This document shows positions 12,126-22,516 of a stretch of DNA of 64,000 bases, in pieces. Below the pieces are notes generated by a model. That model made no database searches, was not told where the DNA came from, and saw only the letters and a program-made list of their open reading frames with translations. The first letter of the stretch is position 1. Every line of letters starts with the position of its first letter. Origin of the DNA: Tubulanus polymorphus (lineage: Eukaryota; Nemertea; Palaeonemertea; Tubulaniformes; Tubulanidae); contig NC_134028.1 of assembly GCF_964204645.1 (NCBI RefSeq), positions 20,186,153-20,250,152 on the forward strand. Reading direction: 5' to 3'. The position numbers were made by a program, and so were the translations under genes.

Positions 12126-13699
12126 GGGTTCGGATGTCTGGACGTAATTTGTTACACTTTAACGCATTCCACCAGGACACGTTGAACCGCAGTGTTATTG
12201 GTTTAGCCATGCTCGTAGAGAAAACGGCTGAAAAAAACGAAGAACTGACATCATAGAAGCCATGACATAACGAACAGCGTAATTTCAAAGATTAGACTAT
12301 ACGCCGACGATGGAACTCTCACACTTGAAAACGAGACATCTGTACGTCCAACTGTTGCCTTTTGGTATTCTTAAACGTTTTGAATCAGCATCAGGTGCAA
12401 AGATGAATGACTATAAGGCAAGGGCGGATTTAGGGGGTGGTCTTGGGGTCCGGACCCTCCCTTTTCACCGAGGTTCCCCTTTTTGTCAAAACCAGATTGT
12501 TAAAACCTGCAAATTTGGCCCCTGAGAAATGCATCTTTTCGCATTGATTTCTTCAAAGCTATCTAAATCAGAGGGCGGGATCCCGACGCCTTTGACAGAG
12601 CTGCTATATCTGAGATATATCTTTTATTTTCTGCTGGACCTCGGCCTTTCAATTTTCCTAGATGCGCCCCTGTTTAGACCGATCTATGCATCGGTAGCTA
12701 CACGTAGACCAACCTTTCAATTTCAAATGAACAAACGACCAATAAAAGATATACGGCATGCATTTTGATGACAAAAACAGTTTGGAAGACTGGAGACTAA
12801 AAAACTGATCGGATGAAATATAAGCCACAGGAAAAGGTGAGAGCTTTCTTTCACATGAAAACGCGTTGTCGTCAATGCTCTAATACTGCACCATGGGGTA
12901 CCGGCACCGCTACTGTGGCAATCGAGGATCTACCAGATTCGCTAGCAGCTAATTGGTCTTATACGTTCGAATTCTACATTTCAATTAAAACTGGGTGTTT
13001 TTTTCTGAAATGAATAAATTATTAATGAAAATGATACCGATATCTGAGAATAAAAATGAATATATTGTATATTAGATACTGTGTTAATATATGGATTCGG
13101 GAGCCTAGAATTTTTCTTATTAACATTTGAATTGTATTTACATTAAGTTGTGTATACAAAATTCTAATAAAACTCGTCCCAAGGTGACATTACAGTGAGT
13201 GCCAAGTTCATTGAAAATGAACAAATTTTGACCAAGGAAGTGGTCTACAATCTATACTACCCTTGACACATTGTTCTGAGAATTATCGGACTTGGTAGGA
13301 ATTGTGGAATTTGGTGCAGGATTGTGAATCTCATCATAGAATTATAACGGGTGCCTCTATTCATTGTAGACCAAAGAAAGACGTAAAAAAGAAATCTACG
13401 GCTGAGATCCGTATCGAGTAGAATTTTATTGCTTATTGGAACAAACGAAACAATCGTATAGATAACCAGTAGATGAACAGAAAGTCACACGTAAACTTGC
13501 AATAAATTATTCATACGACACAAGTTTGACACTCTGGCAACAGTCTGAACCACAGTTAAAAATCAAGCAGACAGATATTGTTTAATTATGCTCATTTGAT
13601 TAACATTAGATCTACATTTTTGCACAGCTCGCGTTGAATTTCAATTTAGAGTGAATAACTTATCGATTTAACAAAGCATACGTCTCAGGTTTCAAGAAT
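12126..13699. other. Intergenic with small repeat fragments
   Basis: At 12420-12500 the string GCGGATTTAGGGGGTGGT plus GGGGTCCGGACCC is a repeat fragment that recurs near 46225-46265. No supported gene. Confidence 0.4.
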
Positions 13700-13790
13700 G
13701 GTTCATCCTCCCACGGCAGGGATTCGAACCCGATGGCATCGCTACACTCAGCCACGGCACGAACCCCTACCACAGAAGACCGGGTGGCGC
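13700..13790 (-). mobile_element. tRNA-like SINE head, inverted copy
   Basis: On the minus strand the order is GTTCGTGCCGTGGCTGAGTG (A-box-like) then CATCGGGTTCGAATCC (B box) and CTGCCGTGGGAGG. The arrangement resembles a shortened tRNA-Ser-type gene, but the anticodon and variable regions are missing. It pairs with an inverted copy at 13976. Confidence 0.5.
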
Positions 13791-13975
13791 GGGAACACGC
13801 GCAGCTTTGCCGTGCGAAAACTTGCGGCATCAATCAGATTGCTCGTTGTATAATCGCTGAGGCAAATTACACGGAAGAACTATGAATGGGAAAACCCGGG
13901 CTAAAATAAAACGGGATTTCTGATTGGCTAATAATGACATAATCTAAACTACGCGAGTATCTGCGCACTCAATCT

Positions 13976-14050
13976 AGTGTGGCAGGGTTTCGTACCGTGG
14001 CAATCCCGATGCTATTAGGTTCGAATCCCTGCCGGGGGAGGAGGGATGTT
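13976..14050 (+). mobile_element. tRNA-like SINE head, direct copy
   Basis: Reads GTGTGGCAGGGTTTCGTACC, then TTAGGTTCGAATCCCTGCCG and GGGGGAGGAGGG. It is the inverted partner of 13700-13790. The T arm does not pair as in a functional tRNA. The pair encloses about 190 bp and lies about 200 bp from the left arm of the receptor duplication. Confidence 0.5.
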
Positions 14051-14946
14051 TTGACTGTGTCTCTGGTTATCAGGTGCAGTTCGGCTTACCGTATTTACAA
14101 TGAGATGATGACATGTTCAGAAAAACCACCGACGAATTGTGCATTTATGTTCAATCTGACATTAATACAAGTGTCACGGTATCTTCTAATAAGTGGTTGT
14201 TAGACGCAGTCCTACGATCCCCCTTGGTATTCTGGCAAACTATTTCATAAAGATGGGACTGCAAAAATAAAGCGGCATCTTTTACGATAAAAACCGCCAT
14301 AGAATCAACTTGGTTGAGATGTAGCACCTAATTATGAGCCTCAGCAATTCTAGGAGGTAAGCAGGAGCGAGACCTTGAATAATTATAAAATCGAAAAAAC
14401 ACCTTAACCCTAATGCGTACACAGGCCGGTTATCAAATATAGATGATAATGGATGGGACAATAATTGGACGTAATTAGACAAGCTGATAAATAGATATTC
14501 ATATACATATACGTATTTCAAACCAGAATTTCAATAATTGTTTTGGAGAGGTCGCACAAACGTGGGACCCGTATCTTCTTTACAAAGATGATACATTTAC
14601 AATTTATGAAAACGCCTTGAATATCATTAACTCATTCGATCGAGATGAAACATTCTGTTAATCTTTGAAAAGAGGCTTTAAATTCGAGCTTTAATGAATT
14701 ACATTTAAATAATCGTAATGATTACTCAGTCACATAAGGCGTAACGAGTCTGCATAGAGAATGGTGCTATATAAGAAGAGTGCATTATCATTATTATGTA
14801 TAGACTATTTTCAGTAGCACGCGTGAGACGTGTCTCAAAAAGATCGCAGAATCAAACAAGCATATTTTTAGAGCTAGTTCTGTGTTATATACTTAGGATC
14901 CACATAACGATACAGCGCGAATTTTAAAAACTGTTTTGAATCGAAT

Positions 14947-14952
14947 TTTATT
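14947..14952 (-). terminator. Poly(A) signal AATAAA, left receptor gene
   Basis: AATAAA on the minus strand, only about 6 bp past the stop codon and conserved in the duplicate. The true cleavage site may lie further downstream. Confidence 0.35.
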
Positions 14953-14958
14953 GGAACC

Positions 14959-16110
14959 TTAGAGTTCATCGTTATCCGCTGTCCCAGCTGGTTCTACGGG
15001 TTTATCTGGTGCTGTTCTGCGCGGCCTTTGCTCTTCTGTATTAAACGCCACTGTTTCAGACATTTCATCGTAAGCGACGATCGTTTCACCGGTGAGTTTC
15101 GGGCAGACTATCGCGCGCGCATCAGACCGGAACCAGTCCACTGTTAGGATATAGACCACGTAGTTAAAACAGTTATTCAAAAAAACAAATCGATACAAAA
15201 AGTCGCCAGTAGCAACCGCATAATCGCCGAATAATCTTCTAAGTCCATATTTCTTATTCACATTAATTTCATAATCGATGGTGCATTGCCAAATGCTTAG
15301 AATCACGGCTGGAGTGGTGAACACTAGAAACATCGTAGAAACGACGATCAATTGTATGAATATTTTGCGATTTTTCAAAATTCGGTCACATCCATTTTGT
15401 CCCTCATCGCTTTCCAACATGGTGACGTTCAGGTTCCGGTTCCGGTACATAGCGACTAGGATGGCTCCGTTACCGAGCCACACGAGACTTACCGGTACCG
15501 TATAGACGACACAGTAAAGGAAAAACGGCCCAAAATAACTGAATAAACCTTCATTTGAGGGAAAGTATAAACATTCGATGAATATACCGTCGTCATCGAT
15601 ATTGAACGATGTCAGAACGGGAACCATTAAAATTCCACCCAGAACCGAGAAGATTGACAGCGTCACCAGACGACATTTTCTTGTTAAAGAACAATAATCA
15701 AGTTTCAAACGTAAGAATCTTTCAGCGGTAAAAATAACGACGATCCACGAAGCGATGAAAGCAGACGTATAACTGATATAAGTGATTATTTTACACGAAG
15801 CCGGAGTCGATAATATGTTTGTTTTAATGTCTCTAGCTCCACCAATAGCGTGCGGCATATCCAAGTGAAGCCACTTCAGAAAAGCCCCAAATATCAGGAA
15901 CATTAGGTCGGCGACTGATAACGGGAATATATAATCAAAGACATCCGTTAATCTCAATCTGCGGCTTTTAATGAAAACAAATATAGCGAATAGGTTGCCT
16001 GCAATTCCCTGTATGTAGAAAATAGGGAAAATGTAAGCGACAAAAACCATCAAACCTTTGATGATCGCATCTGGAACTCGGTTATCCGTACTATTGGTTA
16101 TGTTGTCCAT
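14959..16110 (-). CDS. Orphan class A (rhodopsin-type) GPCR, copy 1
   Basis: A single-exon 383-residue seven-helix receptor of the plasma membrane, probably sensing a peptide or other small ligand. Seen: two N-glycosylation sequons at the N-terminus (N3, N6); TM1 with GN (residues 39-40); TM2 with SVADLM (about 65-70); Cys106 at the top of TM3 and Cys180 in loop 2, the expected disulfide; ERF (130-132) in place of DRY; TM4 about 147-168; TM5 about 192-222; TM6 about 249-275 without the usual CWxP; TM7 with NYVVY (316-320) in place of NPxxY; and a helix 8 with Cys336, a possible palmitoylation site. The Met in TGGACAAC context begins the alignment with copy 2. The ligand and subfamily cannot be assigned by eye. 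It is head to head with copy 2, with 1.74 kb between the starts. Confidence 0.92.
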   Translation of the reverse strand: MDNITNSTDNRVPDAIIKGLMVFVAYIFPIFYIQGIAGNLFAIFVFIKSRRLRLTDVFDYIFPLSVADLMFLIFGAFLKWLHLDMPHAIGGARDIKTNILSTPASCKIITYISYTSAFIASWIVVIFTAERFLRLKLDYCSLTRKCRLVTLSIFSVLGGILMVPVLTSFNIDDDGIFIECLYFPSNEGLFSYFGPFFLYCVVYTVPVSLVWLGNGAILVAMYRNRNLNVTMLESDEGQNGCDRILKNRKIFIQLIVVSTMFLVFTTPAVILSIWQCTIDYEINVNKKYGLRRLFGDYAVATGDFLYRFVFLNNCFNYVVYILTVDWFRSDARAIVCPKLTGETIVAYDEMSETVAFNTEEQRPRRTAPDKPVEPAGTADNDEL

Positions 16111-16130
16111 TTCAAAAGTTGAATAGCAAT

Positions 16131-17829
16131 GAAAATTGAGATTGTCCGACCGTTTTGAAGTTCACAAAAACCTCTCTCGCGTATTGTTGTTAAAAAATCA
16201 GTAAATACCCCTCCAATGGTTTCACGTCATAGAAAACGTTCTTGTTTAAGTATTATCAATAATATCTTGATGCTAAACTTACTCATTTTGTAAAACGGAT
16301 GTAGCTATGGTCCCCAGTTGCTTACAATATTAGGTAGAATGGTGGTTCTAGTTTTATCATTATAACTTTGAAATGTTCGCACAAATGGTTTATTCAAATC
16401 AATTACCGTAATACGAATGTATGTATGTCAGTTAAACCATGATCAGAATATTCATGGTATGAGCAAAATCAGAATATGAGTCATATGGGATAGTTCTTCG
16501 GGGAACCTGAAGCGCCTATCTTAGTCCACGCAAAAAAAAGAATTGCTTGTTTCTAATTCTCATCAGTTTCATTTTCCGCGCGCGTCAAAAATTATCGTCA
16601 GTAAAGAATGAAAATAAATATGCGCATCCCGCATGCAAAAATCTGTTTTCGTTTCTAAGTAAAACACTCCCGCACACGATAAACAACCTCATCACACTTT
16701 TTTGATTATTTTATTCGCGGTCGCTACCCAATTGTTACTGTGGAAGGCGAGTATTTCGGTAACGAAGTGCTTTCCGACCTGATTCAAGGCCGCGTTAAGG
16801 CCTAAATTTCCCCATTCAAAAATGAGAGAATAGTCGCCCTCATCACTTATGGAATTTGGAATTAGGGTTTTTGCTCTCTTTTTAAAAAGAGGGATGTAGA
16901 AATAAAAACCTGCTGCCCTCGTCACTTTTCCACAAAAGGCTGATGAGAAACAATGGTATCTCCTTGCGTGACCTATCGATCTTCTCGAAATTGAATGGCA
17001 AAAACAAGCGCATTGATAACGATAACAATAGTTTGATTTATTCGAGCGCTGCGCTTCTTTACCGCGTTACAGCGCACAAGGTTTACATAGATTATAACTG
17101 AATAGAGTTCATTTGATAGAAATGCGAATATATTGCGATACATACAACATTGCGCGGCAGAAAATGACATCTGTGACAAGAAAGAGAAAATAAATTCAAT
17201 AGATTTCAATTCAGTATATACATTACGTTGCGTGGATGTGTATAATTCGTTAGTCCTAATCCTGAAATATATCATATAGATTACCAGGCCTGAAGCTATT
17301 GATAAGAACCTCCTGATGAATGCACCGAATGCGATGCACTTCTCCAATCGAAGAAAATGATAATGATGGACATTGTGAGTAAATAGAGCACTTGACGACA
17401 ACCATTATACACAACTGGTCACTACGACTCTCCTGACTGGTCTGTCACCACATGTATAATCTAATAACTTTTTCTTAGCTTTTTCTTGCTTTGCTTATCA
17501 GCGCAAAATATATTCTAGGGTCAACAACAATTTCGGTTTTAGATTTTTCAGCTATTCATTCTGATCACAATTTGGAAATATGATCTCGCAACCCCTCTCG
17601 GATTCCATAGCAATAGCGTACGTATTATGTATGCGAATTTCTAATGGACGACATCTGTCACATTTTACTTTCCATCCAATGCCTGAAGTTCAAAGCAACG
17701 GAAAAAATAACTTAGGTACACAGCTGTGAACGCAATAACCAATTGGCTACAATATAATCAGCTGTTTTCAAAGAAGCTGAACACAGAAACTTGATACTGG
17801 CACACGACCATTCGACGGGTTGAAATCAA
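16131..17829. other. Spacer between the two receptor genes; likely holds both promoters
   Basis: About 1.7 kb of non-duplicated DNA between divergent start codons. It must carry the 5' regions of both receptor genes. A 142-codon minus-strand frame (16973-17401) has no recognisable domain and is unconvincing. No shared promoter motif stood out. Confidence 0.4.
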
Positions 17830-17848
17830 ATCCTGCGAGTCTAGAATT

Positions 17849-19003
17849 ATGGATAACGTAACAAACAGCACGGACAACCAAGTTCCAGATGCGTTCAGTA
17901 AAGGATTACTGGTTTTTGTCGCTTACATTTTCCCTGTTTTCTACATACAGGGAATTGCAGGCAACCTATTCGCTATATTTGTTTTCATTAAAAGCCGCAG
18001 ATTGAGATTCACGGATGTATTTGATTATATATTCCCGTTATCGGTCGCCGACCTAATGTTCCTGATATTTGGGGCTTTTCTGAAGTGGCTTCACTTGGAT
18101 ATGCCGCACGCTATTGGTGGAACTAGAGACATTAAAACAAACATAGTATCGACTCCGGCTTCGTGTAAAATAATCACTTATATCAGTTATACGTCTGCTT
18201 TCATCGCTTCGTGGATCGTCGTTATTTTTACCGCTGAAAGATTCTTACGTTTGAAACTTGATTATTGTTCTTTAACAAGAAAATGTCGTCTGGTGACGCT
18301 GTCAATCTTCTCGGTTCTGGGCGGAATTCTAATGGTTCCCGTTCTGACATCGTTCAATATCGATGACGACGGTATATTCATCGAATGTTTATACTTTCCC
18401 TCAAATGAAGGTTTATTCAGTTATTTGGGGCCGTTTTTTCTTTACTGCGTCGTCTATACGGTACCGGTAAGTCTCGTGTGGCTCGGTAACGGAGCCATCC
18501 TAGTCGCTATGCACCGGAACCGGAACCTGAACGTCACCATGTTGGAAAGCGATGAGGGACAAAATGGACGTGATCGAATTTTGAAAAATCGTAAAATATT
18601 CATACAATTGATCGTCGTTTCTACGATGTTTCTAGTGTTCACGACTCCAGCCGCCATCTTCAGTATCTGGGACAGTGTGGTCAATTATGAAATTACCGTG
18701 AATAATAAATTCGGATTGAGAAAGATGTATTCCGATGCTTATACCGGGGCTACTGCAGATTTCGTGTATCGATTTGTTTATTTGAATAACTGTTTTAACT
18801 ACGTGGTCTATATCCTAACAGTGGACTGGTTCCGGTCTGAAGCGCGCGCGATAGTCTGCCCGAAACTCACCGGTGAAACGATCGTCGCTTACGATGAAAT
18901 GTCTGAAACAGTGGCGTTTAATACAGAAGAGCAAAGGCCGCGCAGAACAGCACCAGATAAACCCGTAGAACCAGCTGGGACAGCGGATAACGATGAACTC
19001 TAA
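17849..19003 (+). CDS. Orphan class A (rhodopsin-type) GPCR, copy 2
   Basis: Intronless 384-residue receptor, nearly identical to copy 1 on the opposite strand. It has the same sequons, the same Cys106-Cys180 pair, and the same ERF and NYVVY variants. Over residues 1-268 only about a dozen substitutions separate the copies, and the last 50-odd residues are identical apart from one Asp/Glu exchange. In contrast, residues 269-312 (end of TM6, loop 3, start of TM7) carry about 21 substitutions and a one-residue insertion. That region borders the ligand pocket of class A receptors, so the copies may differ in ligand preference (inference). Both frames are intact with no premature stop. AATAAA follows the stop by about 6 bp. 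Confidence 0.92.
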   Translation: MDNVTNSTDNQVPDAFSKGLLVFVAYIFPVFYIQGIAGNLFAIFVFIKSRRLRFTDVFDYIFPLSVADLMFLIFGAFLKWLHLDMPHAIGGTRDIKTNIVSTPASCKIITYISYTSAFIASWIVVIFTAERFLRLKLDYCSLTRKCRLVTLSIFSVLGGILMVPVLTSFNIDDDGIFIECLYFPSNEGLFSYLGPFFLYCVVYTVPVSLVWLGNGAILVAMHRNRNLNVTMLESDEGQNGRDRILKNRKIFIQLIVVSTMFLVFTTPAAIFSIWDSVVNYEITVNNKFGLRKMYSDAYTGATADFVYRFVYLNNCFNYVVYILTVDWFRSEARAIVCPKLTGETIVAYDEMSETVAFNTEEQRPRRTAPDKPVEPAGTADNDEL

Positions 19004-19009
19004 GGTTCC

Positions 19010-19015
19010 AATAAA
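19010..19015 (+). terminator. Poly(A) signal AATAAA, right receptor gene
   Basis: AATAAA just after the TAA of copy 2, matching the position in copy 1. Confidence 0.35.
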
Positions 19016-19775
19016 ATTCGATTTAAATCATCAAAATTCGCGCTGTATCGTTATGTGGGGATCGTCCCTATTTATGAGGAACGACATCCTTGGTATATAA
19101 CACAGGACTAGTTATACATTAGGCTAACTTTATCCTTCGATTATAAGACACGTCTCGCGCGTACTACTGAAAATAGTCAATACATAATAATGATAATGTA
19201 CCCTTTTTGTAATGCACCATTCTCTATGCAGACTCGTTACACCTTATGTAACTGAGTAATCATTACGATTATTCAAATGTAATTCATTGAGACTCGGATT
19301 TCAAGCCTCTTTTCAAAGATTAATATACATTGTAGTATGTTGTCTCGATGGAATGGGTTTATGTTATTCGAGCTATATGTATTCATAAATTGTAAAATGT
19401 ATATCTTTATAAAGAGGATAAGGGGCCCACGTTTGCGCAAGGTGATGACCTCGTCGAAGCATTTATTGAAATACTGGTTCGAAATACGTATATGTATATG
19501 AATATCTATTTATTACCTTGTCTAACTACAAAAACCTGAACATATGATCATACTCCATGCAATCCATTATCAGCTATACATTAGATAACCGGTCTGTAAA
19601 CGCAAGTTTCTGAGGTGTTTCCTCGCTTTTAGAATTTTTCAAGCTCTCGATCCTACTTACCTCAAAGAATTGCTTGGGTTCACATAATAAGGGTTGTTAT
19701 ATCATATCTCAAACAAGTTTATTCTAAGGCGGTTTTATGGTATACCATGCTTTATTTCTGCAGTCTCATCTTAAT

Positions 19776-20324
19776 CATTAGTTTGCGTGCTGAAACTGCA
19801 ACTGTATGGGCTTTTCGAAAAAGAATTTCGAAGACCTTTATGTCTCTTGATTAACCTTTTTAGGTTTTCTATCCGTTCGGCAGAAGCCCTGTCGTGATTA
19901 TCATCATGTTTTGGATTCATACCTCAAAGTTCAACAAAAACGTTTCAAAGGCATTTTACTTGCACAAAGATTTTCTGTGATTTGTCCTAATTTCTCACAA
20001 AAACTCGCTAATATTATGAGTACCGGCTATATGAATAGTTTTCATAGAATATATGTCCTGTCGAGTCGACTTCAGCAATTTTCACTAAGCACAATGCTTA
20101 ATACTGATGAAAATATAACAATCTTCCTTGAAAGCACATATTCACTGTGTACTGTTATAAGCACGCTAAAATTCTAATACCAATTCGAATTAAAACAATG
20201 TTATGCGAATGTAAAACTCTGTCGAAGGAAACTCCCCTACCAGCAGGAATTGAAGTGACTCATCCCTTTAAAAAGACAATGTTTTGTTTCACGTAATAGA
20301 CAATTCTGCGCCGCGATGTTATGT
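19776..20324. other. Intergenic, no gene seen
   Basis: AT-rich. The 88-codon frame at 19911-20177 lacks any recognisable domain. Confidence 0.4.
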
Positions 20325-21050
20325 GCCGAAATGTCGGCAGATGGACCCACGTACACGTTAATGATGTCATCTTGGAAAACCCGGAAATCAAAATGTGCGA
20401 ATCAATTTCATTAATTTTTACAACATTGTTGTCATTATAGCTGTTAGTCGACGTTTCGGTTAGAAATGTGTGCGAAATTTTAAATGTCGTCTGGGGAAAC
20501 CTGAAATAGATACAGCATTTTACATACTAATCTTACCGCGTAATACTTCATGTATATATGTATCTTGTCAGTATAGTTGATGTCACAATCAATATACTCT
20601 AAATAATTTATTCATGCAGTCCCCATTTCATAAATTTTATTTTTGAAGTATAACAGATCAAATTGCGAATCTACTATGAAACGGAGCTTAAGTACCATGC
20701 TTATATTGTATCGAATTAAACCATATTAATAACGGGTTATCCGTGGTGACGTCATTTACATGTACGTGGCGCCATCTGCTGACATTTTGGCGCATGACAT
20801 TTTGGCATATGTATCTTGTCAGTATAGTTGATGTCACAATCAATATACTCTAAATGATTTATTCATGCAGTCCCCATTTCATAAATTTTATTTTTGAAGT
20901 ATAACAGATCAAATTCCGAATCTACTATGAAACGGAGCTTAAGTACCATGCTTATATTGTATCGAATTAAACCATATTAATAACGGGTTATCCGTGGTGA
21001 CGTCATTTACATGTACGTGGCGCCATCTGCTGACATTTTGGCGCATGACT
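20325..21050. mobile_element. MITE with about 50-bp terminal inverted repeats and an internal tandem duplication
   Basis: The left end (20325-20375, GCCGAAATGTCGGCAGATGG then CACGTACACGTTAATGATGTC) is the inverted copy of the ends at about 20750-20799 and 21000-21050 (GACGTCATTTACATGTACGT then GCGCCATCTGCTGACATTTT). The segment 20557-20799 is repeated almost exactly at 20808-21050 with a 251-bp period and only a few differences. So one element has a recently duplicated right two-thirds. Confidence 0.75.
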
Positions 21051-21649
21051 TCACGGCGCGGAATTGTCTTTTATGGTACGTGAAACAAACAAAAAAATTC
21101 TTTTTTAGGGAAATGTCGCCCATAGACTTCCAAGTCGGCAGTCTGGGAATTGGAATCCTCAATATCGTAGGAAATATTCTTTTATCCTTTTAGTTTAACC
21201 CGCTTTATACATGTTGTCGAAAAGGCAATTGACGTAATATTAAAACATTTACTTCTAAGCAAATTCGAATTAAACTTAATAATTAAGGCAAAAATAAAAT
21301 GATACCTCGTTTCTCCTAATCGGTCGGATCACTTTTGTAAATTGGGATACAATTTGTAATCTACCACACCTGCCCGGGAACGAAACAGGGTTCTTGACAC
21401 AGCAGATCCAGTCCGATGTAATCGCTTATCGCTTTGAATTGTTATTGTCATAAAATAATGTAAGATAGTTTTTATGTTCAACAATACTCGTGAGCATATT
21501 GAGTATAAATCCAAATTGAATTCTATCGACTAATCTTAAATACTAGTAAGAATCCAGAAATTCAGTTTGTTTTTATTTTCAAAATCACGTAAGTTTAGAT
21601 AGTGATATTCTAGGTATTCTAGGATCATATCAGGTAAGAAATCGCCGAC
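21051..21649. other. Intergenic, no gene seen
   Basis: Includes a diverged fragment near 21350-21400 with CCTGCCCGGGAACGAAACAG, also seen near 3450. Otherwise AT-rich. Confidence 0.4.
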
Positions 21650-21755
21650 ACTGATTTTTGTTCGAATTTTCGATTCCCTTCATTTCGAATATGAAGGTTT
21701 CGGCTGTGCAGAAAACACGTTATCGCTGCTTTGCAGCTATATTTGATATTTTATC
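21650..21755 (-). repeat. Dispersed repeat, copy 2 (partner of 60-140)
   Basis: The reverse complement reads ATATAGCTGCAAAGCAGCGA and continues with similarity to 60-140. Confidence 0.6.
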
Positions 21756-22439
21756 ATGAGTACTATCTATGTTTGTAAAATACAATACGGTTATGGTGTT
21801 CCCGGAATAAGCGAAGTTTTATAAGGCTACAAGAACATGAGAGTTGCATACAATTGTAATTGTTAGTAGTCAATGTAAGATATATATGCGTGTGTTCTTT
21901 TCCACTTGTGGTTATTATGCAACGTGGCATTTGTCTAAATAGAATGAATAAATAAACTCCAAATTATCTTATCACCTCAACGATGTCGACAAGATACATC
22001 TTATCGAAAAGATATACAGAGAGTGACATCAAGAGATATTTACAATTATTCCTCTCATAACGAACTTATTTTCAATTTCTCCGCATTCGGTTAAACTCTA
22101 ATGTATCCTTTGATCTTTTGTATCTTCCCTTACTTTTGTAATATTTTTCACTCATTTTCTGTTACTCACTCTACTTTTTCACCATCACTGATATTTATAT
22201 ACTATATATTTTCGTAAATCAACACAATACATACAAGATAGTGAATAGTCAATACTAATCGCATGATATGGTATGGTTACTTCACTTATATTCCCTATTG
22301 TTCTATTAATTACTCCCTAGTTTGCTTTGCTTGAATTTGTTTTGTTTGCAACTTTTCTATGTTGTAATAGCCCTAGTTTGCCTCGCACTAAATAACTTAA
22401 TTTGCCTCTTTGATCTTGGTATATATAAACCTCATATTT
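21756..22439. other. Intergenic, no gene seen
   Basis: AT-rich; no supported frame. Confidence 0.4.
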
Positions 22440-22449
22440 TTGTTAACTC

Positions 22450-22516
22450 AGTATTCCTGAAGATGGCTATTATAGGTTTAATTCGAAACGTCGAATCAAT
22501 AAATTATTACATGTAG
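22450..22516 (+). repeat. Hammerhead-like motif / repeat tail
   Basis: Reads CCTGAAGATGGC, about 14 bp of AT-rich sequence, then TTCGAAACGTCGAATCAATA. CTGAAGA fits the hammerhead CUGANGA box and GAAAC the second box, but the intervening stem is weak. Related motifs lie at 26.35, 30.09 and 32.95 kb. Confidence 0.35.

Larger units (their letters stand above)
14245..16130 (-). repeat. Left arm of a large inverted duplication
   Basis: The reverse complement of this interval matches about 17830-19775: the whole receptor gene plus about 700 bp downstream, including landmarks such as ATATACATATACGTATTTC and the AAAACCGCCATAGAA motif near 14290. Similarity falls off just upstream of the start codon. 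Non-coding parts are more diverged than coding parts, with small indels. Confidence 0.85.
17830..19775 (+). repeat. Right arm of the large inverted duplication
   Basis: Partner of 14245-16130. The match runs from about the start codon through the receptor and about 770 bp downstream to the AAGGCGGTTTTATGG motif near 19730. Confidence 0.85.

Noticed and set aside
16973-17401. 142-codon minus-strand frame between the receptors
   Set aside because: No domain, no conserved motif, AT-rich composition, not in the duplicated arms; probably chance.
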